18,557 nucleotides of DNA from Verrucomicrobiaceae bacterium (GTDB lineage Bacteria; Verrucomicrobiota; Verrucomicrobiia; Verrucomicrobiales; Verrucomicrobiaceae). The notes under the pieces are model-generated. The model was not told the origin of the DNA. It saw only the letters and a program-made list of their open reading frames with translations, and ran no database searches. Positions 14,301 to 18,557 of the stretch are shown in pieces. The stretch spans positions 1 to 18,557 of the forward strand of contig JAGKWZ010000299.1 in NCBI GenBank assembly GCA_021151605.1, read 5' to 3'. The translations under genes and the position numbers were made by a program. How positions within the stretch are numbered: position 1 is the stretch's first letter; each line of letters begins with the position of its first letter.

Positions 14301-15676
14301 ACAAAACTTTGCGTCTGCTCAATGTCCAGGTCTCCGTGCAAGGTGACCGTGCTAACACGGAGAAGACCCGTGCCAACAACAGCCGAGAGATCGCCCTGCA
14401 TCTGCTCACCAAGAAGCGTAAAGCGCTCATCCTAGACGGTCGCCCGCGCTGGGAGACGCGCTATATACAGAACCATTTCGACCGCGATGACCGCTGGGAA
14501 ACAAAGGCCATCTTCGACAACTACTCAGCCAAAGTTGAGGACGGCTCCATGCGGAAGGACTTCCCCAAATCTCGTGAGGAATTGCTCAGCTATGACCTCA
14601 TCCTGCTCGGCGATGTCTCCGCCTCACGCTTTGACTCACTGCACCTCGACTGGCTGGTCGAGTTCGTCGAGAAACGCGGCGGAGGTCTCGTGCTGATTGA
14701 TGGTGTGCGCGGTGGCCTGAAAGACTGGGCACAGGGGCGCACTGCCGGTTTGATTCCGGTGAATTGGCCAGCGAATCCTGCCACTGCCAAGGCCTACACT
14801 TGGCAGCTTACTACCGATGGCGAGCGCCAGCCAGGCTTACGATTGAGCGACAGTCCGAGTGCGAACATGACGCTCTGGCCGACTTTGCCTGAGATGACCT
14901 GGGCGGCAAATGTGACTTCTCTTCCTGGCTCCGAAGTCTTGGCCGAATTGAAAGGTGGCGATGACACCACACCCGCCATGGTCCTCCGCCAGGTCGGAGC
15001 CGGGGCTGTGCTTTACCTCGCCACGGATGACCTCTGGCGCTGGCGCTTCCAGGTGGCAGACCTTTATCACCAGCGGCTGTGGATGCAGTTGGCCGCATGG
15101 ATTGCAGCTCCACCTTTCCAGGCGGAGGACAGGTCACTCTCCATCGGCACCGATAGGCTGCGCTACACGCCGGGTGAGCAAAGTGAGATCCGAGTGCGTG
15201 TCCGCAATTCTAAAGGAGACCTTGTCAACGATGCCGAGCCGTACGCCTTCGTCCTGCTAGATGGCAAAGAGGTAGCCACCCTACAGCTCGAAGCAGACCC
15301 AACCCACTTCGGTATCTACCGCGCCCAGACGCCACCTTTGAAAGCAGGCTCGTATGAGATCGCCGTCGCCGAAAGCGCCTCCGCCACACGCAGTGAGCTG
15401 CGCCTTTCCCTCCGCGTCGCCGATGCTGGGAATCCCGAGTTGGCCACTCTGACCATGAACCGCCCGCTCCTCGAGGCCATGGCGAATGCCAGTGGTGGTC
15501 GCTTCCTACGCGAAGAGCAGGCCGCCACCGAACTGCCGAATCTCCTTCAGTCCATCGACCGCAAGCAAGTCACTGTGAAGGAGACGCTGCTTTGGTCGAG
15601 CTGGTGGTGGTTCGGTGCCGCGATTCTGCTACTCACCGTCGAGTGGCTGATGCGCAAGAAGTTGAAATTGGTTTAA
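11366..15676 (+). CDS. Giant BatA/VWA/GATase-like membrane protein, apparent fusion of two proteins
   Basis: A 1436-residue protein. First half: BatA-type N-terminus with a membrane segment (~4-24) and 'KRKVQTVRWGAMHLL', a second segment (~55-78), a VWA domain with MIDAS D96-x-S98-x-S100, and a GATase-1-like domain (~338-430, 'LNVLLVDGDPS' and 'VKAGGGLIVFAGS'). At ~684-702 and ~718-735 two further membrane segments begin what looks like a second protein, with its own VWA motif D754-T-S756-A-S758, a GATase-1-like domain (~1015-1130, 'ALILDGRPRWETRYIQ' and 'VEKRGGGLVLIDGV'), and a C-terminal membrane anchor (~1410-1428). As I recall, related bacteria carry these as two adjacent genes of ~700-750 and ~750-800 residues. 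It is the expected membrane partner of MoxR/DUF58. Its start overlaps the toxin stop by 4 nt. The frame is open throughout with no sign of frameshift. Confidence 0.93.
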   Translation: MTFLNAILLAGAAAFLIPLLIHLLNKRKVQTVRWGAMHLLQEVMRQRKRKWKIEQWLLLAVRIAIPIVLALCLARPVLTALRAFGLGKTSLVMLLDDSFSMRAPAAGGSPADRARQDLSRMLEVQPKGSDVQIVLAGGNSRKLLDQSTTTLDLLPKQLADVPTQAGPVKVNDALQTAAASLSKATNGARELAIVSDFQASDWQSVSDGAALPALEALLKQEPKPQVTFYRLASDLTENLSIASADLSALVVAAKQPVGLRVRIQNHGKRPWQDVAVHLEADGARLRTSRVSLPPEGAAVIAFTHAFDGVGDHSLAVRIEGDSFADDNAFYSVVQVRNQLNVLLVDGDPSTSPLEGAADFLELALTPYQAAENTTLKDLIRITKVEARRLRDEDLKGKEVVILADVDRLQGNRLNDLDKFVKAGGGLIVFAGSHGDLDWYSRDFFRKGEGLFPANIKGLQRATTASPARLLQQRLTHPATIYFNDARGGRLQDAEFQSWWEFEASDKAKPVLQLDRGTPLLIEKAHERGRVIAAATTADAEWTNLPLQPFFVPLMQRLVTYLATQSAISAWDQVGAPLRVVMGKERIGVEYTLSGPTGQTETIKVRADADKSLLESKPIAAPGVYKLTQGTETRLLAYNLDPSESNLAPLAADKVQALSERYEASFVDMTPTTETTLRFAGDYPVIGVWVFAFGLAAAMWFLYRREMKFLSGPLAWVPAACRTLAVFILVLALSGPTLRHETTQRQLGRVVIAVDTSASMKLEDDASEKSNVTSETRLARAEKILLGGTAPLLKKLSETQDVELVLLRGQQTQRTWWHRQQGKDTSGDLPASLQTQADAPITNLDSTLRDALGPVAPGTALVVLTDGQHNGPGSPEEFATTMKQANTPVFAVGFGTEVPPIDLSVVNVITAESVFSEENLQGRVIVQDSLPAGTPAQVRVSSGGKMLWEQNFKGEGKGERRFDFAFPVKALPPAPASERDKTLRLLNVQVSVQGDRANTEKTRANNSREIALHLLTKKRKALILDGRPRWETRYIQNHFDRDDRWETKAIFDNYSAKVEDGSMRKDFPKSREELLSYDLILLGDVSASRFDSLHLDWLVEFVEKRGGGLVLIDGVRGGLKDWAQGRTAGLIPVNWPANPATAKAYTWQLTTDGERQPGLRLSDSPSANMTLWPTLPEMTWAANVTSLPGSEVLAELKGGDDTTPAMVLRQVGAGAVLYLATDDLWRWRFQVADLYHQRLWMQLAAWIAAPPFQAEDRSLSIGTDRLRYTPGEQSEIRVRVRNSKGDLVNDAEPYAFVLLDGKEVATLQLEADPTHFGIYRAQTPPLKAGSYEIAVAESASATRSELRLSLRVADAGNPELATLTMNRPLLEAMANASGGRFLREEQAATELPNLLQSIDRKQVTVKETLLWSSWWWFGAAILLLTVEWLMRKKLKLV

Positions 15677-15734
15677 GAAAGGTCGGACGATAAAGCTGGC
15701 TGTCTGGGGCGTTTCCTCCACCCTCCACCGACCT

Positions 15735-16700
15735 ATGATCCGCACCCTGACCACTACCGTTCTTCTCAGTCTCTCCCTGACTAGCCTCTCGCAGGCTGAA
15801 TCTGTTTTCACTGGCCGATGGGCTTTGGTCATCCCTGGTGGTGGTGCTGGCTGGCTCGGCGTGGAGGAAAAGGACGGTGGCTTTAGCTCCAGCGTCCTCT
15901 GGGGAGGTGGCAGCGTGGTTCCCACGGCAAGCACAAAGATCGAGGGAGACACCCTCGTCGTCACCCGCGAACAAAAGAACAAGGAAGGTAAGGTGACCGT
16001 AGAAACCATCACCGCGAAAGCTGAAGGCGATGTTTTAAAGCTGAGCACTTCCAAGAAAAATGCGGAGGGCAAATCCGTGGGCCAGCCAGCCGAATTCACC
16101 GGCAAACGCATCCCCACCATCCCCGCAAAGCCTGATCTCTCCAAGGTGAAGTTTGGCACACCAATCCCGCTCCTGAATGGCAAGGATCTCACAGGCTGGC
16201 GGCTGCTGAAAGAAGCCGATAACGGCTGGAGTGTCGTGGACGGCATCCTGCAAAACCGCGTTTCCAAAGAGAAGGGCAAGCACTTCGGCAATCTGCGCAC
16301 CGATGCTGAGTTCGAAGACTTCAATCTGAAAACCGAAGTCCGCACCCAAGAAGGCAGCAACAGCGGCATCTACCTGCGCGGCATTTATGAAGTTCAGATC
16401 ATGGAGAGCTTCGGCAAGCCGCTCGACTCCCACCACATGGGCGCACTCTACAGCCGCATCACCCCGAGTGTGAATGCTGAGAAGCCAATCGGTGAATGGC
16501 AGACTCTCGATATCACCCTGGTGGACCGCCACCTCATCGTGGTCCTGAATGGTAAAACCATCATCGACAACCAACCGGTCCTCGGCTGCACCGGCGGCGC
16601 GATGACCAGTGATGAATTCAAGCCCGGCCCTATCTACCTCCAAGGTGACCACACGAATGTGGATTATCGGAACATGGTGCTCACTCCAGTGGTGAAATGA
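15735..16700 (+). CDS. Secreted DUF1080 (3-keto-disaccharide hydrolase-like) protein
   Basis: A 321-residue exported protein with a signal peptide (about residues 1-21, MIRTLTTTVLLSLSLTSLSQA). The N-terminal ~100 residues form a small beta-rich module ('GRWALVIPGGGAGWLGVEE', 'LWGGGSVVP') found in front of some verrucomicrobial DUF1080 domains. The DUF1080 domain, with a concanavalin-like fold, runs from ~140 to the end: 'IPLLNGKDLTGW', 'DGILQNR', 'FNLKTEVRTQEGSNSGIYLRG', 'YEVQIMESFG', 'GEWQTLDITLVD' and 'GPIYLQGDHTNVDYRNM'. Some family members hydrolyse 3-keto-glycosides; the substrate of this one is unknown. It starts 58 bp after the BatA fusion. Whether it is cotranscribed with the cluster is uncertain, and the role looks unrelated. 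Confidence 0.92.
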   Translation: MIRTLTTTVLLSLSLTSLSQAESVFTGRWALVIPGGGAGWLGVEEKDGGFSSSVLWGGGSVVPTASTKIEGDTLVVTREQKNKEGKVTVETITAKAEGDVLKLSTSKKNAEGKSVGQPAEFTGKRIPTIPAKPDLSKVKFGTPIPLLNGKDLTGWRLLKEADNGWSVVDGILQNRVSKEKGKHFGNLRTDAEFEDFNLKTEVRTQEGSNSGIYLRGIYEVQIMESFGKPLDSHHMGALYSRITPSVNAEKPIGEWQTLDITLVDRHLIVVLNGKTIIDNQPVLGCTGGAMTSDEFKPGPIYLQGDHTNVDYRNMVLTPVVK

Positions 16701-16766
16701 TCCCAGGCTCAAGGAGTGCGGAGAAGCTGACGACTTGAAGTCAATTCACCAACCCCGGACAAAATC

Positions 16767-16796
16767 TTGACGCTTGATGCTGGGTTTCGCTAGAAC
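16767..16796 (+). promoter_or_regulatory. Candidate sigma-70-like promoter for the small membrane protein
   Basis: TTGACG (16767-16772) and TAGAAC (16791-16796) are separated by 18 bp, in the gap after the DUF1080 gene and about 33 bp before the ATG at 16830. The -35 box is good and the -10 box matches only 4 of 6. This is a visual match only. Confidence 0.25.
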
Positions 16797-16829
16797 AGCG
16801 ATTACTTCGAATCTTGTTTTTCCTCCGCC

Positions 16830-17174
16830 ATGCCGACCGGCACTGCCATTCTCGCCATTCTCTGCATTGCCGCCGCCGTCGCTTGCCTGCGCGCGGCCAG
16901 CGAGCCCAAACTCTGGCGGCTCTGGTGGATGGACCTGCTCGGTGTTCTGGATGTGGACACAGATCGTGACGCCAGAAAAAAGCAGGAGAGGCACATGGCG
17001 CTGATGCTAAATCTGCTCTTCGTCCTCTTTGCCATGATGTCTGCGAGCTGCGCCTTCTGGACCGTGGACGGCATTCGCGAGATCAAACGCGAAAAAAGCT
17101 CGCTCGAGCAGGAAGTGGAAATGGGAAGGAAAGAGATCGAGGTGGTGAGGCGCAAATTCGGCGGCATGCGCTGA
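16830..17174 (+). CDS. Small membrane protein with C-terminal coiled coil, unknown function
   Basis: I do not recognise a family. The 114-residue product has a first hydrophobic helix (~5-23), a basic/acidic loop containing 'LLGVLDVDTDRDARKKQER', a second hydrophobic helix (~57-77, 'LMLNLLFVLFAMMSASCAF') and a charged, heptad-like C-terminus (~82-112, 'IREIKREKSSLEQEVEMG') likely to form a coiled coil. The topology resembles small divisome or envelope scaffold proteins, but no homology is claimed. The gene lies about 100 bp before the ABC exporter gene in the same direction. The opposite-strand frame over the same bases is Ser-rich and judged a shadow. The ATG lacks a visible Shine-Dalgarno. 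Confidence 0.7.
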   Translation: MPTGTAILAILCIAAAVACLRAASEPKLWRLWWMDLLGVLDVDTDRDARKKQERHMALMLNLLFVLFAMMSASCAFWTVDGIREIKREKSSLEQEVEMGRKEIEVVRRKFGGMR

Positions 17175-17277
17175 GGTAAATCTGTCTCGACGCCCCTTCG
17201 TGTCAGTGTTAGCCTTTAAGGCGTCGCGCGCCCGCTGTAGCGGCATCCAGCACACCGCGCTCCTTCCGACCCCATCC

Positions 17278-18557
17278 ATGGCAAAAGCTCCAAAGTCCCC
17301 TCCAACAGAAAGCCCGGCCAAAACCACTCAGCCAGCCTCATCATCCCAAGCAGAGCTGGAGGATGATCTGAAGATGCCTGTGAAGCGCATCCTGCCTTAT
17401 CTCAAGCCCCACCTGGGACGCTTTATTTTGGGTCTCGCCATGGGCATTTTAGCGGCCTTATTCAACGCCGTCTGGCTGCCTGCCTGCAAGATCATCTTTT
17501 CAATCGTACTCAATGATGGAACCGAGCCGATGACTTTGGGGAAAGAGTTCAGCTTCTTGGGGCTCGACTTCAGTCTGGCCGAAACCTTCGGCCTGAACCC
17601 CACTGCCCGCGTCGGGCTCACCGGGGCCATCATCGCCGCTGCATTCATCCCCCTGATGATGCTGACGAATGGCCTGCTCGACTATCTGAACAAATATCTG
17701 CTCGCCTGGGTGGGAAATCGAATGCTGCAGGACATCCGAAATGACGTCTTTGCTCGAGTCTTGAGTCAGTCTCCCACCTTTTTCAGCAGCACCAAAGCAG
17801 GTGAGCTGATGCAGACCATCTTTAACCAGACGAGCGTGGCCCAGCGCAATGCCGTGCAATACGTTCAGTTCATGGCCAGCAATCCGCTGCGCATCATTGT
17901 GATCCTAGTGGCGCTTTTCACCGAGTATCCGCTCTTCACCTTCATGAGCCTGTTTATCTTCCCGCTCTGTCTTCTGCCTGTGATTCGCATGGGTAAACGG
18001 GTGAAAAAATCAGGGAAAAAAGAGGAGCAGATGGCGGGTGCTATGCTCACTGCGATGCATGAGTCCCTCACCGGCATCCGCCTGGTCAAGGCGTACGCCC
18101 GGGAGGAGTATGAGGTGAACCGCTTTGTGCTGGCAAACGCCTCCATGAGCAGAAACGCCATCCGCTGGCAGCGCGCCTCTGAACTGGTGGGGCCTCTGGT
18201 GGAGTCTGTGGCATCCATCGGCATCGCCGCAGGTCTGGTTTACTGGTCAGTGAATGGCCTCAAGTCAGCGGATTTCATCGCCGTCGTCCTCTTGATGACG
18301 CGCATCTACCCGCCAGCAAAGGAGCTCAGCAAAGTGAGTCTCCTACTGCAAAAAACCCGCTACGCCATCAACAACGTCGTGAAAGTGCTGGACCGCGTGC
18401 CCGACATCCAGGATGCCCCGAATGCGCTGCCCTTGGGGCGAGTACAGGGAGCCGTCCATTTTGAAAACATCTCCTTCACCTACAGCCGGGCAAACGGCGA
18501 AAAGCTCGACAAATCTGCCATTAGCGGCATCGACCTAAAGCTGGAGCCGGGCCGCTT
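17278..18557 (+). CDS. ABC exporter (MsbA-like half-transporter), 3'-truncated by window edge
   Basis: The frame opens at ATG 17278 and stays open to the window end (426 codons visible). A polar N-terminal tail of ~35 residues (Lys/Pro/Ser-rich) precedes an exporter-type transmembrane domain: 'LPYLKPHLGRFILGLAMG' begins the first helix, with further helices to ~370. The intracellular coupling region 'HESLTGIRLVKAYAREEYE' (~261-279) is characteristic of MsbA-like exporters. The nucleotide-binding domain starts with 'VHFENISFTYSR', where the aromatic Tyr402 of the A-loop stacks on ATP. The window ends before Walker A, so ATPase motifs cannot be checked. Such half-transporters work as homodimers in the inner membrane and export lipids, peptides or drugs; the substrate cannot be assigned here. 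Confidence 0.93.
   Translation, partial: MAKAPKSPPTESPAKTTQPASSSQAELEDDLKMPVKRILPYLKPHLGRFILGLAMGILAALFNAVWLPACKIIFSIVLNDGTEPMTLGKEFSFLGLDFSLAETFGLNPTARVGLTGAIIAAAFIPLMMLTNGLLDYLNKYLLAWVGNRMLQDIRNDVFARVLSQSPTFFSSTKAGELMQTIFNQTSVAQRNAVQYVQFMASNPLRIIVILVALFTEYPLFTFMSLFIFPLCLLPVIRMGKRVKKSGKKEEQMAGAMLTAMHESLTGIRLVKAYAREEYEVNRFVLANASMSRNAIRWQRASELVGPLVESVASIGIAAGLVYWSVNGLKSADFIAVVLLMTRIYPPAKELSKVSLLLQKTRYAINNVVKVLDRVPDIQDAPNALPLGRVQGAVHFENISFTYSRANGEKLDKSAISGIDLKLEPGR

Noticed and set aside
15680..15734. 7-bp inverted repeat AGGTCGG/CCGACCT ending right before the DUF1080 ATG
   Set aside because: Too short and too widely spaced (41 nt) to distinguish from chance in GC-rich DNA.

Overview
The window looks like chromosomal DNA of a Verrucomicrobiota bacterium, probably Verrucomicrobiales (a Prosthecobacter-like lineage). 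This is inferred from the gene families: a DUF1501 protein with a Tat-like leader, a secreted DUF1080 protein, Gly/Pro-rich secreted EF-hand proteins, a CXXCH protein of the type common in Planctomycetes and Verrucomicrobia, and a MoxR-DUF58-BatA cluster. The DNA is fairly GC-rich and Shine-Dalgarno motifs are mostly weak. No tRNA, rRNA, CRISPR array, transposase or phage gene was seen.

Layout. Positions 1-414 hold the 3' part of a short-chain dehydrogenase (+). On the minus strand, reading down from 5890, is a compact set of three exported proteins: a monoheme (CLSCH) protein, a TPR protein with an HExxH peptidase domain, and a DUF1501 protein. Downstream of DUF1501, and 1 bp from the SDR stop, lies a truncated second copy of the last ~59 codons of the TPR gene (416-594). 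DUF1501 is therefore flanked by direct repeats about 94% identical. Divergently, at 6056, a 198-aa protein of unknown function begins. It is followed by a ~450-bp gene-free stretch with 42-bp hairpin-forming tandem repeats and a strong terminator for the minus-strand EF-hand gene (7106-7960).

From 8163 to 15676 there is a plus-strand Bat/MoxR-type cluster: a MoxR ATPase, a DUF58 protein, and a very large BatA/VWA/GATase-like membrane protein that appears to fuse two proteins I would expect as separate genes. Between DUF58 and the BatA fusion sit a Uma2-like nuclease and an addiction-module antitoxin with a RelE/ParE toxin. The antitoxin-toxin and toxin-BatA junctions are both 4-nt ATGA overlaps. 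A 16-codon ORF with a near-ideal Shine-Dalgarno lies just upstream of the GTG start of DUF58.

The right end holds a secreted DUF1080 protein, a small two-helix membrane protein and the 5' part of an ABC exporter cut by the window edge.

How the genes may work together. MoxR, DUF58 and BatA-type VWA proteins are established partners: an AAA+ chaperone acts with metal-binding VWA proteins at the membrane, so this block is probably an envelope chaperone or stress module. The minus-strand trio is probably a periplasmic or surface redox/proteolysis unit, but its function is unknown. The most notable structural points are the remnant TPR copy around DUF1501, the toxin-antitoxin pair embedded in the Bat cluster, the BatA fusion, the leader ORF and the 42-bp repeats.
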